Of a DNA stretch of 64,000 bases, positions 36,417-45,905 are shown in pieces (position 1 is the stretch's first letter; every line of letters starts with the position of its first letter). The notes under the pieces were generated by a model, which did no database searches, had not been told where the DNA came from, and saw only the letters and a list, made by a program, of their open reading frames with translations. A program made the position numbers and the translations under genes. The stretch is taken from NCBI RefSeq assembly GCF_000819685.1, contig NZ_CDBR01000119.1, forward strand, positions 39,110 through 103,109, given 5' to 3'. Source of the stretch: Aeromonas allosaccharophila (lineage in GTDB: Bacteria > Pseudomonadota > Gammaproteobacteria > Enterobacterales > Aeromonadaceae).

Positions 36417-36809
36417 ATGAGCGGAACTGAGGAAGAGGATTTGATGGCTGATGCCTGGGCTGCGGCGCTGGAGGAGCAGGTGATTGCTGAAGCCAAGCCA
36501 GCCCCGCTTGAGGAGCTGACCGACGATGCCCCCATCAGTGCCGAGGAGCGGCGCAAGCTCGACACCATTCTCGATATCCCTGTCACCATTGCCATGGAAG
36601 TGGGCCGCAGCCAGATCAGCATTCGCAACCTGCTGCAGCTGAACCAGGGCTCGGTGGTAGAGCTGGATCGCGTTGCAGGCGAGCCGCTGGACGTATTGGT
36701 CAACGGTACCCTGATCGCTCACGGCGAGGTGGTGGTGGTGAACGACAAGTTCGGTATTCGTCTGACCGACGTCATCAGCCAGATTGAACGGATCAAGAAG
36801 CTCAAATGA
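36417..36809 (+). CDS. fliN: Flagellar motor switch protein FliN
   Basis: A 130-residue protein of the C-ring base. The C-terminal 80 residues are the SpoA domain (LDIPVTIAMEVGRSQISIRNLLQLNQGSVVELDRVAGEPLDVLVNG in pieces) common to FliN; the N-terminal 50 residues are acidic and variable. It docks FliH/FliI and rotates with FliM. TAAGGAAAC precedes the ATG. The stop overlaps fliO by 4 bases. Confidence 0.95.
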   Translation: MSGTEEEDLMADAWAAALEEQVIAEAKPAPLEELTDDAPISAEERRKLDTILDIPVTIAMEVGRSQISIRNLLQLNQGSVVELDRVAGEPLDVLVNGTLIAHGEVVVVNDKFGIRLTDVISQIERIKKLK

Positions 36810-37186
36810 CGCGCCTCCTGTTGTTATTGCTGCCTGTCCCGGCCTTTGCCGAGACAGTGGCATCCGCCAGTGCGCCCACTCTGAGCTCCTGGTTGCTCTC
36901 CAGTCTGATGGTGATCGGCCTCATTCTGGTGCTGGGCTTTCTGCTCAAGAAGAGCAAGCTGGCGACCGCCATGGGTGGCGGCCAGATGCGGGTCATCGCC
37001 TCGTTGCCGGTGGGGTACAAAGAGAAGCTGCTGGTGGTCAAGGTAGGGGAACAGCAGTTGCTGGTTGGCGTAACGCCGCAGCAGGTCAACTTCCTCTATC
37101 GACTGGAACAGCCGCTCGATGAAAATCAGCAGCAGGCGTTTTCACAGCAGCTTGGCAAATTGATGGGCAAGCATGAAAAAAGCTAA
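36806..37186 (+). CDS. fliO: Flagellar export assembly protein FliO
   Basis: A 126-residue inner-membrane protein that helps assemble the FliP/FliR core of the export gate. It has an N-terminal signal-like hydrophobic segment, one membrane helix ([20 protein letters not shown], about residues 30-48), and a cytoplasmic domain ([39 protein letters not shown] in part) typical of FliO. It overlaps fliN (ATGA) and fliP (14 bases), so the group is tightly coupled. Confidence 0.92.
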   Translation: MTRLLLLLLPVPAFAETVASASAPTLSSWLLSSLMVIGLILVLGFLLKKSKLATAMGGGQMRVIASLPVGYKEKLLVVKVGEQQLLVGVTPQQVNFLYRLEQPLDENQQQAFSQQLGKLMGKHEKS

Positions 37187-37946
37187 CGGCTTATTGCTGA
37201 AAACAGGGCTGCTGGTCGGCCTGCTGATCCCCCTGTTCTGCTCTTGGCCCGCGCTGGCACAGGACGCCATGTCGGCGGTGACCGTCAAGACCATGGGGGA
37301 TGGTTCTCAGGAGTACAGCCTGACCCTGCAAGTGCTGGCGCTGATGACTGCGCTCTCCTTCTTGCCGGCCATGGTGATCATGATGACCTCGTTTACCCGC
37401 ATCATCATCGTGCTGGGTATCTTGCGTCAGGCGATCGGTCTGCAACAGAGCCCCTCTAACCAGGTGTTGATCGGCATCGCCCTGTTCATGTCGTTCTTCA
37501 TCATGTCGCCGGTGCTGGATCGCATCAATGATGAGGCGTTGCAGCCCTATCTGGCCGAGACCATTCAGGCAAAGGAGGCGCTGGAGCGGGCCGAGTTGCC
37601 CATCCACCAGTTCATGCTGGCCCAGACCCGGATCAAGGATCTCAATACCTTTATGGAGATCGCCAACGTGCAGGTGGAGAAACCGGCCGATGTGCCGTTG
37701 CGGGTGCTGATCCCGGCCTTTGTCACCAGCGAGCTGAAAACCGCCTTCCAGATTGGTTTTATGCTGTTCTTGCCGTTCCTGGTCATCGATCTGGTAGTCG
37801 CCAGTATCCTGATGGCGATGGGGATGATGATGCTCTCGCCGATGATCGTCTCGCTGCCCTTCAAGCTGATGCTGTTTGTGATGGTGGATGGCTGGAACCT
37901 CATTCTGGGGTCGCTGGCCAACAGTTTCGGACTGGGTGCCGGTTAG
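37173..37946 (+). CDS. fliP: Flagellar export gate protein FliP
   Basis: A 257-residue protein with a cleavable signal peptide (ending near CSWPALAQ, residue 26) and about four membrane helices. Signatures are [52 protein letters not shown] and the end [32 protein letters not shown], in pieces. Five FliP copies form the export channel with FliQ and FliR. Length is standard. The start overlaps fliO. Confidence 0.96.
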   Translation: MKKANGLLLKTGLLVGLLIPLFCSWPALAQDAMSAVTVKTMGDGSQEYSLTLQVLALMTALSFLPAMVIMMTSFTRIIIVLGILRQAIGLQQSPSNQVLIGIALFMSFFIMSPVLDRINDEALQPYLAETIQAKEALERAELPIHQFMLAQTRIKDLNTFMEIANVQVEKPADVPLRVLIPAFVTSELKTAFQIGFMLFLPFLVIDLVVASILMAMGMMMLSPMIVSLPFKLMLFVMVDGWNLILGSLANSFGLGAG

Positions 37947-37971
37947 CCGGTCGAGCGCAAGGAGCCCGAAC

Positions 37972-38241
37972 ATGAGTCCTGAAACCTTTGTCGACGTCTT
38001 TCGTGAGGCGCTCTGGCTGGTGACCATCATGGTGTGCGCCGTGATCCTGCCCAGCCTGATGATTGGCTTGGTCGTTGCCATCTTTCAGGCCGCGACCTCC
38101 ATCAACGAACAGACCCTGAGCTTTCTGCCCCGTCTCATCGTGACGCTGTTTGCCCTGGGCGCGGGCGCTCACTGGGGCTTGCAGAGTCTGATGGACTTCT
38201 TCGTGCTGATGGTCAACCAAATCCCCGAGGTGGTGGGATGA
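37972..38241 (+). CDS. fliQ: Flagellar export gate protein FliQ
   Basis: An 89-residue protein with two membrane helices (about residues 14-36 and 55-75), family pattern SPETFVDVFREALWLVTIMVCAV and QEQTLSF-type loop (INEQTLSFLPRLI). It is part of the FliPQR export pore. ATG 37972 has AAGGAG nine bases upstream; the open frame continues upstream into fliP but has no family match. The stop overlaps fliR as ATGA. Confidence 0.95.
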   Translation: MSPETFVDVFREALWLVTIMVCAVILPSLMIGLVVAIFQAATSINEQTLSFLPRLIVTLFALGAGAHWGLQSLMDFFVLMVNQIPEVVG

Positions 38242-39035
38242 CCTATACAACCGCTCTGATCATAGAGTGGTTGTCTTCGATCCTCTGGCCGCTGGCGCGG
38301 GTGAGCAGTCTGTTGATGGTGATGGCGGTGTTTGGCAGCCGCCTTGCTCCTGCGCGGGTACGGATGGGGCTGGCTTTGGCCATCACCTTTCTGATAGCCC
38401 CGTTGCTTCCGAAAATGCCCCCTATCGAGCTCTTTTCTGCTGGCAGTTTTCTGGTATTGGGCCAGCAGCTGCTGATCGGTATTGCCCTTGGTCTGATGAC
38501 CCAGTTTCTGATGGAGAGCTTCGTGATGGCCGGTCAGGTCATCGCCATGCAAACCAGCCTCGGCTTTGCCACTCTGGTGGATCCGATGAATGGCCAGTCG
38601 GCCCCCGTGGTCGGCCAGTTCTATCTGATGCTGGCGACCCTGGTGTTTCTGGCGCTGGATGGCCATCTGGTGATGCTGCGGCTGGTGATCCTCAGTTTTG
38701 AAACCTTGCCGGTGTCGGACAGCGGACTCACCTTGCCCGCCATCCGCACCCTGATCGGTTTTCTCGGGGTGATGTATCAGGCCTCACTGGTGATGGCCCT
38801 TTCTGCCATCGTCGCCCTGCTGCTGATCAACTTCGCCTTTGGCGTCATGACCCGGGCCGCGCCTCAGCTCAACATTTTCAGTATCGGTTTTGCGGTCAGC
38901 ATGATGTCGGGTCTGCTGATCCTCTGGCTCACTATCGGCGGGTTCCTCGGCCACTTCGACATCATGTGGGAGCGGGTGCAGGAGGTCAGCTGCGAGCTGA
39001 TCAACACCCAGTGCTTCGGGGGCGCTCATGGCTGA
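38238..39035 (+). CDS. fliR: Flagellar export gate protein FliR
   Basis: A 265-residue protein with six or so membrane helices and the family region ESFVMAGQVIAMQTSLGFATLVDPMNG. It joins five FliP and four FliQ subunits to make the export pore and contacts FlhB. ATG 38238 overlaps the fliQ stop; the much longer open frame upstream is not used. The 3' end overlaps flhB by 8 bases. Confidence 0.95.
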   Translation: MTYTTALIIEWLSSILWPLARVSSLLMVMAVFGSRLAPARVRMGLALAITFLIAPLLPKMPPIELFSAGSFLVLGQQLLIGIALGLMTQFLMESFVMAGQVIAMQTSLGFATLVDPMNGQSAPVVGQFYLMLATLVFLALDGHLVMLRLVILSFETLPVSDSGLTLPAIRTLIGFLGVMYQASLVMALSAIVALLLINFAFGVMTRAAPQLNIFSIGFAVSMMSGLLILWLTIGGFLGHFDIMWERVQEVSCELINTQCFGGAHG

Positions 39036-40158
39036 TACCGACCAGGAACGTACTGAACAACCCACGGGCAAACGACTGCAACAGGCCCGTGAAAAAGGGC
39101 AGATTGCACGTTCAAAAGAGTTGGGGACCGCCAGCGTTCTGCTCTCGGCGGTTTTTGGTCTGTTGATGCTCAAGGGCTCGCTGGCGACAGCCATGATCAA
39201 GGTCGTCACCATGGGCTTTACCCTGGATCGGGAGCAGGCTTTCGATCCCAATGCCATGATCGCCATGCTGCCGGCGCTGCTGGGGGAACTGGTGCTTCCG
39301 CTGGGGCTGTTGTTCGCGCTGGTGGCAATTGCCGCTTTTATCGGCAACACCCTGATGGGGGGGATGAACTTCTCCACCGAAGCCATGATGCCCAAGATGA
39401 GCAAGTTGAGTCCGCTCAGTGGCCTCAAGCGGATGTTCGGGGTGCATTCGTTGATCGAGCTGGTCAAGTCCATCGCCAAGGTGGTGTTTATTACCCTGTT
39501 TGCCTGGTGGATGTTATCCAGCCAGTTCAATCACCTGCTCAACCTCTCCATGGAGGGATTTCCCGGCGGCATTATCGATGCGCTGGAGCTGTTTCTCTGG
39601 ATGTTGATCATTCTCTGCTGCGCCCTGCTTCCCATCGTGGCCATCGATGTACCCTTCCAGCAGTGGAACCACATGCGTCAGCTCAAGATGACCAAGCAGG
39701 AGGTGAAGGACGAGTTCAAGGACAGCGAAGGCAAGCCCGAGGTAAAAGGCAAGATCCGCCAGTTGCAGATGCAGATGGCGATGCGCCGGATGATGGGCGA
39801 TGTGCCCAAGGCCGATGTGGTGATCACCAACCCGACCCACTACTCGGTGGCGCTCAAGTATGATGCGGGCAAACCCGGTGCCGCGCCCAAGGTCGTGGCC
39901 AAGGGCACTGATGAAATTGCAATGAAGATCAGGGAGATAGCCAGAGAGTACGAGATCCCGATCATGCCGTCACCGGCCTTGACCCGGGCGATTTACCACT
40001 CAACCGAGCTGGGCCACGAGATCCCGGAAGGGCTGTTTGCGGCGGTTGCCCAGGTGCTTGCTTATGTCTTCCAGCTCAAGAAATTCCGTCGTGGTCAGGG
40101 GCGTCGTCCCCAGCCGCTGGCCAAGGATCTCCCCATTCCGACCGAATATCGCAAATGA
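39028..40158 (+). CDS. flhB: Flagellar export switch protein FlhB
   Basis: A 376-residue inner-membrane protein that changes export specificity from hook to filament. It opens ERTEQPTGKRLQQAREKGQIARS (charged cytoplasmic part, in pieces), has four membrane helices, and a cytoplasmic domain with the autocleavage motif NPTH (VVITNPTHYSVALKYD) at about residue 268. The tail is short and basic/proline-rich. It overlaps fliR and ends the fliE operon; the gap of 107 bases before flhA holds a new promoter. Confidence 0.96.
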   Translation: MADTDQERTEQPTGKRLQQAREKGQIARSKELGTASVLLSAVFGLLMLKGSLATAMIKVVTMGFTLDREQAFDPNAMIAMLPALLGELVLPLGLLFALVAIAAFIGNTLMGGMNFSTEAMMPKMSKLSPLSGLKRMFGVHSLIELVKSIAKVVFITLFAWWMLSSQFNHLLNLSMEGFPGGIIDALELFLWMLIILCCALLPIVAIDVPFQQWNHMRQLKMTKQEVKDEFKDSEGKPEVKGKIRQLQMQMAMRRMMGDVPKADVVITNPTHYSVALKYDAGKPGAAPKVVAKGTDEIAMKIREIAREYEIPIMPSPALTRAIYHSTELGHEIPEGLFAAVAQVLAYVFQLKKFRRGQGRRPQPLAKDLPIPTEYRK

Positions 40159-40212
40159 CAAAGTTCTGACGTAGTCAAAATAAATTCATTGCATTTCAAT
40201 GCCTTGCATTGT

Positions 40213-40228
40213 TGGCTTGATGTTTGCT
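40213..40228 (+). promoter_or_regulatory. Sigma-54 promoter of flhA
   Basis: TGGCTTG at 40213-40219 and TTGCT at 40224-40228 keep the GG to GC spacing of 12 bases. The -12 element lies about 38 bases before the flhA ATG. Last G of -24 lacks the usual A (GGCT instead of GGCA), so it may be moderate in strength. Confidence 0.75.
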
Positions 40229-40265
40229 TTAATCTGGCACCAGCAGGTTGAAATTGAGAAGCGCG

Positions 40266-42368
40266 ATGGAATTCAAGGCAGTATTGGGCCAGTTCAAAGA
40301 GTACCGGGGAGTATTGAGCAAAGGCCTGGGTACCCCTCTGCTGGTATTGGCTGCGCTCGGCATGGTGGTGTTGCCCATTCCACCGTTGATGTTGGATGTG
40401 CTCTTCTCCTTCAACATTGCCCTCTCCATCGTGGTGCTGCTGGTATCTGTCTATACTCGCCGCCCCCTCGAATTCGCTGCCTTCCCGACCGTACTGCTGC
40501 TCGCTACCTTGCTGCGTTTGGCGTTGAACGTTGCTTCGACCCGGGTGGTGTTGCTGGAAGGCCATAATGGTAGTGCGGCGGCCGGTCATGTGATCGAGGC
40601 GTTCGGTAACGTGGTGATCGGCGGCAACTATGCGGTCGGCATCATCGTCTTTACCATCCTGATGATCATCAACTTTGTGGTGATCACCAAGGGGGCCGGG
40701 CGGATCGCGGAAGTGAGCGCCCGTTTTACCCTTGATGCGATGCCGGGCAAACAGATGGCTATCGATGCCGATTTGAATGCCGGCCTCATCAATCAGGAAG
40801 AGGCGAAGAAGCGTCGTCAGGATGTGACCCAGGAAGCCGACTTCTACGGTTCCATGGACGGTGCCTCCAAATTTGTCAAAGGGGATGCGGTTGCAGGCAT
40901 CATGATCCTCTTTATCAACATTATCGGGGGCTTCATCATCGGGATGATGCAGCACCAGCTGACCTTCAGCGAATCTGCCGAGATCTATACCCTGTTGGCC
41001 ATCGGTGACGGTCTGGTGGCGCAGATCCCCTCCCTGCTGCTCTCAATTGCAGCCGCCATCATAGTGACCCGTCAGAATACCGATCAGGACATGGGTACCG
41101 CAGTACTAGGCCAGCTGTTTGACAATCCCAAGGCGCTGATCATCTCGGCCGGTATTCTGTTGATGATGGGGCTGGTGCCGGGGATGCCGCATTTCGCCTT
41201 CCTGAGTCTGGGTGCTCTTGCCGCCGCTGGCGCCTGGTGGTTGCTGCGCCGCGAGAAACTGGCAGCCGCCAAAGCGGCCAAGGGTGAGCTGTTGCCTGCC
41301 ACAGCCGAGCAGCCTCATGAACAGAAAGAGCTGAGCTGGGACGATGTGATGCCGGTGGACATCATCGGGCTGGAAGTGGGTTATCAGCTGATCCCGCTGG
41401 TGGATCGCAATCAGGGGGGCGAACTGCTCAACCGGATCAAAGGGGTGCGCAAGAAACTCTCGCAAGAGCTGGGCTTTCTGGTCCCTGCCGTCCACATTCG
41501 CGACAACCTGGATCTGGCGCCAAACCAATACCGCATCACCTTGATGGGGGTCAGTACCGGCGAGGCCAATGTCTACCATGATAAGGAGATGGCCATCAAT
41601 CCGGGGCAGGTGTTCGGCCAGATCCAGGGGATAGCTACCCGTGATCCCGCCTTCGGACTGGAAGCGGTCTGGGTTGCCAAGGAGATGGTCTCTCAGGCAC
41701 AGACGCTGGGGTATACGGTGGTGGATACCGCGACCGTGGTGGCTACCCATCTGAGCCAGATCCTGACCAACCATGCGGCTCTGCTGCTGGGCCATGACGA
41801 GGTACAACAACTGCTCGACATGATTGGCAAACATCAGAGCAAGCTGGTCGAAGGGTTGGTGCCGGAAGTGATCAGCATGGGTAACCTTGTGAAGGTATTG
41901 CAGAATTTGCTCAATGAAGGCGTGCCAATCCGCGATATGCGCACTATCCTGCAGACCTTGGTTGAATACGCGCCGCGCAGTCCGGATCCGGAAGTGCTCA
42001 CGGCCGCTTGCCGGATTGCCCTGCGTCGCCTGATTGTGCAAGAGATTGCAGGCCCCGATCCCGAGCTGCCGGTGATTACCTTGGCGCCGGAATTGGAACG
42101 TATATTGCATCAATCCCTGCAGGCTGGTGGCGGTGATGGTGCCGGTATTGAACCGGGTCTGGCCGAGCGGATGCAGCGCTCGCTGGTGGAGGCCACACAG
42201 CGGCAAGAGTTGGAAGGTCAACCTGCCGTGCTGCTGACATCGGGGATCTTGCGCAATACCCTGGCCAAGTTTGTGAAGAATGCCATTCCTGGATTGCGCG
42301 TTCTGTCTTATCAGGAAGTGCCCGACGACAAGCAGATCCGCATCGTCAGTGCGGTAGGGCAGAACTAG
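40266..42368 (+). CDS. flhA: Flagellar export protein FlhA
   Basis: A 700-residue inner-membrane protein with about eight N-terminal membrane helices and a large cytoplasmic domain that receives substrate-chaperone complexes and forms the nine-fold export ring. The FHIPEP signature region LRLALNVASTRVVLLEGH and GAGRIAEVSARFTLDAMPGKQMAIDADLNAG, in pieces, is present. ATG 40266 is chosen; an upstream GTG-like extension (KLRSA) is poorly supported. It starts a second operon, flhA-flhF-flhG-fliA, behind a sigma-54 promoter. Confidence 0.96.
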   Translation: MEFKAVLGQFKEYRGVLSKGLGTPLLVLAALGMVVLPIPPLMLDVLFSFNIALSIVVLLVSVYTRRPLEFAAFPTVLLLATLLRLALNVASTRVVLLEGHNGSAAAGHVIEAFGNVVIGGNYAVGIIVFTILMIINFVVITKGAGRIAEVSARFTLDAMPGKQMAIDADLNAGLINQEEAKKRRQDVTQEADFYGSMDGASKFVKGDAVAGIMILFINIIGGFIIGMMQHQLTFSESAEIYTLLAIGDGLVAQIPSLLLSIAAAIIVTRQNTDQDMGTAVLGQLFDNPKALIISAGILLMMGLVPGMPHFAFLSLGALAAAGAWWLLRREKLAAAKAAKGELLPATAEQPHEQKELSWDDVMPVDIIGLEVGYQLIPLVDRNQGGELLNRIKGVRKKLSQELGFLVPAVHIRDNLDLAPNQYRITLMGVSTGEANVYHDKEMAINPGQVFGQIQGIATRDPAFGLEAVWVAKEMVSQAQTLGYTVVDTATVVATHLSQILTNHAALLLGHDEVQQLLDMIGKHQSKLVEGLVPEVISMGNLVKVLQNLLNEGVPIRDMRTILQTLVEYAPRSPDPEVLTAACRIALRRLIVQEIAGPDPELPVITLAPELERILHQSLQAGGGDGAGIEPGLAERMQRSLVEATQRQELEGQPAVLLTSGILRNTLAKFVKNAIPGLRVLSYQEVPDDKQIRIVSAVGQN

Positions 42369-42384
42369 TTAGCGGAGACGACGG

Positions 42385-43809
42385 GTGAAGATTAAGCGGT
42401 TTTTTGCCAAGGATATGCGAACGGCTCTGGCCGAGGTCAAGGAGACTCTCGGGCCGGACGCCGTCATCATGTCCAACAAGAAGGTCACCGGAGGGGTAGA
42501 GATAGTCGCCGCAGTCGATTATCAATCCCAGGTCCCGGGGCCCAAAGATGCGCCGGTTCGCCGTCAGCTGAACGATGAGAGCGTCAATATTTCGTCTGCT
42601 GCACGGCAGATGATCCGCCCCGAGCCGTCGCCGGCGAAGGAGCAGAACGAACATTATGCCGATACCCTGGCCGCCTTGCTGGCGCGCCAGCAGAAGCTCA
42701 AGCCGGGCAATGGGGCGCCAATGGGCAATACCCAATCGGCCGGTCTGGCCGCTGCCAATGCAGCGCCCAGAACATTGGCCGAGCAGGGGCAGTGGGGCGC
42801 CGCTCCTGAACCTGCCAAGCCCAAGGCCCGGGTTGCGTCCGGCCAGCGCCCCTCTCAACCTGCCCAGCGGGATCAGGAGATGGAAGGGATGCGCAAGGAG
42901 ATGGCCAGCATCCGTAAATTGCTGGAGCACCAGATCTCCGGGCTGATGTGGCAAGAGGTGGAGCGCCGCGAACCGATGCGGGCCCTGCTGATCAAGGAGC
43001 TCAAGAAGCTCGGCTTTGACGATGCGTTTGCCGATCAACTTGCGGGACTGATCCCCGAAGATATGTCCATCCATCAGGCGATGGCCCAATTGGCCGAGGT
43101 GCTGACGGCCCAGCTCAAGATCAGTGAGGACGAGATCATGCGTCAGGGCGGCGCGGTGGCGCTGCTGGGTCCGACCGGGGTGGGCAAAACCACCACCATC
43201 GCCAAACTGGCGGCCCGTTTCGCCATGAAGTATGGCGCCGAGCAGGTGGCGCTGATCACCACCGACAACTACCGGATTGGTGCCCATGAACAGCTGCAGA
43301 CCTATGGTCGCATCATGGGTTGCCCGGTACGGCAGGTGCGTGATGCCGAAGAGCTGGCCAATGCCCTTTATCAGTTCCGCCATCGTCGGTTGGTACTTAT
43401 CGATACGGCCGGGGTTGGCCAGCGGGATATCCGGCTGACCGAGCAGCTCGATACCTTGGTCAAGAATGCCAAGGTGCGGATCCGCAGTTATCTGGTGATG
43501 TCGGCAACTTCCCAGCGTCGGGTGATGCAGGAGGCGGTAGACCATTTCCGGCGTATTCCATTAAGCGGCTGCATACTTACCAAATTGGATGAAAGTCTGA
43601 ATCTGGGCGAAGTGATTAACGTGTGTATCCAGAATGCCTTGCCCATCAGCTATATCACTGACGGACAAAGGGTTCCGGAAGATATTCAGGTTGCCAATGC
43701 GGCGCAGCTCGTCGGAGCGGCCATGGGCTCGCTGGAGCGAGAAACAGATGAGCCCTATTTCTGGGGCGCAGGCTTTGGCGAGGCCGAAGATTCGGAGTTT
43801 TATGAGTAA
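42385..43809 (+). CDS. flhF: Flagellar placement GTPase FlhF
   Basis: A 474-residue SRP-type GTPase that directs the polar flagellum to the cell pole. N-terminal basic region (MKIKRFFAKDMRTALAEVKETLGPDAVIMSNKKV), a proline/glutamine-rich linker, then the GTPase NG domain with LLGPTGVGKTTTIAKL (about residue 260), DTAGVGQRD and ILTKLDES. The start is GTG 42385. It overlaps flhG by 8 bases. With FlhG it controls number and position of flagella. Confidence 0.95.
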   Translation: MKIKRFFAKDMRTALAEVKETLGPDAVIMSNKKVTGGVEIVAAVDYQSQVPGPKDAPVRRQLNDESVNISSAARQMIRPEPSPAKEQNEHYADTLAALLARQQKLKPGNGAPMGNTQSAGLAAANAAPRTLAEQGQWGAAPEPAKPKARVASGQRPSQPAQRDQEMEGMRKEMASIRKLLEHQISGLMWQEVERREPMRALLIKELKKLGFDDAFADQLAGLIPEDMSIHQAMAQLAEVLTAQLKISEDEIMRQGGAVALLGPTGVGKTTTIAKLAARFAMKYGAEQVALITTDNYRIGAHEQLQTYGRIMGCPVRQVRDAEELANALYQFRHRRLVLIDTAGVGQRDIRLTEQLDTLVKNAKVRIRSYLVMSATSQRRVMQEAVDHFRRIPLSGCILTKLDESLNLGEVINVCIQNALPISYITDGQRVPEDIQVANAAQLVGAAMGSLERETDEPYFWGAGFGEAEDSEFYE

Positions 43810-44686
43810 CATGTATATGGATCAGGCGAGTGGTCTGCGCAAAATGCGTCAAAACAATCGAGTAAAAGTAATCGCCGTGTCCGGTGGCAAAGGTGGCGTG
43901 GGCAAAACCAACGTGACCCTGAACGTGGCCGGAGCCATGGCAGCCCAAGGCAAGCGGGTGATGGTACTGGATGCCGACCTGGGTCTGGCGAACGTCGACG
44001 TCATGCTGGGGCTGCGGGTTCATCGCAACCTCTCTCACGTGCTGGCGGGTGAATGCACCATCGACGACATCATCGTCGAGGGTCCCTACGGCATGATGAT
44101 TGTGCCTGCGACCTCGGGCACCCAGTCGATGGTCGAGCTTTCGCCGGTGCAGCATGCCGAGCTTATCCGCGCCTTCAGCGAGATGAAGACCCAGGTCGAC
44201 ATTCTGATGGTGGATACGGCGGCCGGTATCTCCGACATGGTGCTGAGCTTCACCCGTGCTGCTCAGGACATCATGGTGGTGGTCTGTGACGAGCCAACCT
44301 CCATCACCGATGCTTACGCACTCATCAAGATCCTCTCCAAGGATCACGGCGTGTTCCGCTTCAAGGTGGTGGCCAATATGGTGCGCAGCCTACGCGAGGG
44401 GCAGGAGCTCTTTGCCAAACTGACCCGGGTCACGGATCGTTTCCTCGATACCTCGCTGGAGCTGGTCGCCTGTGTACCTTATGACACCAATCTGCGTGCC
44501 GCCGTGCGCAAGCAAAAATTGATTGTCGAGGCGTTTCCCAAGTCGCCGGCCGCGCTGGCGTTCCGGGCCCTTGCCAACAAGGCGGCGAGCTGGCCGGTTC
44601 CCAACCAGCCAGGCGGCCATCTGGAGTTTTTCCTGGAAAATTTGTTGCAGAAACCGGCCACAACACAGGAAGGTTCCCGTGAATAA
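43802..44686 (+). CDS. flhG: Flagellar number regulator FlhG (FleN)
   Basis: A 294-residue MinD/ParA-type ATPase that limits flagellar number and antagonises FlrA/FleQ and FlhF. The deviant Walker A motif SGGKGGVGKTNVTLN is at residues 27-41, then DADLGLANVDVMLGL and VDTAAGISDMV. The N-terminal DQASGLRKM matches the DQAxxLR motif that stimulates FlhF. ATG 43802 is preferred; the long open frame upstream lies inside flhF. The stop overlaps fliA. Confidence 0.95.
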   Translation: MSNMYMDQASGLRKMRQNNRVKVIAVSGGKGGVGKTNVTLNVAGAMAAQGKRVMVLDADLGLANVDVMLGLRVHRNLSHVLAGECTIDDIIVEGPYGMMIVPATSGTQSMVELSPVQHAELIRAFSEMKTQVDILMVDTAAGISDMVLSFTRAAQDIMVVVCDEPTSITDAYALIKILSKDHGVFRFKVVANMVRSLREGQELFAKLTRVTDRFLDTSLELVACVPYDTNLRAAVRKQKLIVEAFPKSPAALAFRALANKAASWPVPNQPGGHLEFFLENLLQKPATTQEGSRE

Positions 44687-45398
44687 AGCCCAAGCGTACT
44701 TGCGTCATCAGGATTCCTACGTGCTGGTGGAGCGTCATGCTCCCCTGGTCAAGCGGATTGCCCAGCATTTGTTGGCTCGCCTGCCCAGCAGTGTCTTGCT
44801 GGATGACCTGATCCAGGCAGGTATGATTGGGCTGCTTGAAGCCTCCCGTAACTTTGACGGTAGCAAGGGTGCCAGCTTCGAGACGTATGCCGGGATCCGC
44901 ATCCGTGGCGCCATGCTGGATGAGATCCGGCGTGGTGACTGGGTGCCCCGCTCAGTGCATCGCAACAGCCGGGCTATCGCAGAAGCGATCGAGAATGTCG
45001 AACAGGCTCATGGGCGTGACGCCCGGGATACCGAGGTTGCCGCTCAGATGGGGGTCTCCATCACCGATTACCACGTCATGTTGCAGGATGTCTCTTGCGG
45101 CAAAATTATCGGTATCGAGGATTTGGGTGTCAGTGAGGATGTCATCGGTAATCCCGATGATGCCCCTTCAGGCTCCGGATTCGATGAATTGGCTGCCGAG
45201 CGATTTCAAATTCAATTAGCGGAGCAAATTGGTCGCTTACCCGAGAGAGAAGCTCTGGTTCTCTCTCTTTACTACGATGAAGAGCTGAATTTGCGTGAAA
45301 TTGGCGAGGTTTTGAATGTGAGCGAGTCGCGTGTGAGCCAGATCCACAGTCAGGCGATGCACAGATTGCGAGCTCGTTTGAGAGATTGGCATCTATAA
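44679..45398 (+). CDS. fliA: Flagellar sigma factor FliA (sigma-28)
   Basis: A 239-residue sigma factor for late flagellar and chemotaxis genes. Region 2 (LVKRIAQHLLARLPSSVLLDDLIQAGMIGLLEASRNFD) and region 4 (LPEREALVLSLYYDEELNLREIGEVLNVSESRVSQIHSQAMHRLR), in pieces, are complete. Region 3 is between. The start is GTG 44679, with CAGGAAGG well placed; the longer frame upstream is inside flhG. It overlaps flhG by 8 bases; cheY follows after 111 bases. Confidence 0.95.
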   Translation: MNKAQAYLRHQDSYVLVERHAPLVKRIAQHLLARLPSSVLLDDLIQAGMIGLLEASRNFDGSKGASFETYAGIRIRGAMLDEIRRGDWVPRSVHRNSRAIAEAIENVEQAHGRDARDTEVAAQMGVSITDYHVMLQDVSCGKIIGIEDLGVSEDVIGNPDDAPSGSGFDELAAERFQIQLAEQIGRLPEREALVLSLYYDEELNLREIGEVLNVSESRVSQIHSQAMHRLRARLRDWHL

Positions 45399-45509
45399 GT
45401 GTTTGTACTGGCTACACTGAGATGAAACTCTAAGGCATAATCCGCACGACACAACCCGTTTTTAGCATCATGTAAGTGAGCCACTCTGGTGGCTATTTAG
45501 GAGGGAATT

Positions 45510-45893
45510 TTGGACAAGAACATGAAAATCCTCATTGTTGACGATTTTTCAACGATGCGCCGGATTATCAAGAACTTGCTGCGCGACTTGGGATTCAACA
45601 ACACCCATGAGGCGGATGACGGCAATACAGCGCTGCCGATGCTGAAAAATGGTGATTTTCAGTTTGTGGTTACCGACTGGAACATGCCTGGCATGCAAGG
45701 TATTGACCTGCTTAAAGCTATTCGCGTCGATGAGAAGCTCAAGCATCTGCCGGTTCTGATGGTAACGGCTGAAGCCAAACGCGAGCAGATCATCGAGGCC
45801 GCGCAAGCTGGCGTCAACGGTTACATCGTCAAGCCCTTCACTGCAGCAACGCTCAAAGAAAAACTCGACAAAATTTTCGAACGAATTGGCTAA
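45510..45893 (+). CDS. cheY: Chemotaxis response regulator CheY
   Basis: A 127-residue single-domain receiver that binds FliM when phosphorylated on Asp56 ([12 protein letters not shown]). The acidic pair [10 protein letters not shown], Thr in MVTAEA and Lys in YIVKPF complete the active site. The start codon is TTG at 45510: AGGAGG lies 5 bases before it, while the ATG at 45522 is 17 bases away. The N-terminal [17 protein letters not shown] also aligns with the Vibrio protein from that point. Confidence 0.96.
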   Translation: MDKNMKILIVDDFSTMRRIIKNLLRDLGFNNTHEADDGNTALPMLKNGDFQFVVTDWNMPGMQGIDLLKAIRVDEKLKHLPVLMVTAEAKREQIIEAAQAGVNGYIVKPFTAATLKEKLDKIFERIG

Positions 45894-45905
45894 GGAGCTG
45901 CAGGG

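Noticed and set aside
40235..40250. Second sigma-54-like element (TGGCAC ... GTTG) before flhA
   Set aside because: The GC of the -12 box is missing at the required spacing; the site at 40213-40228 fits better.
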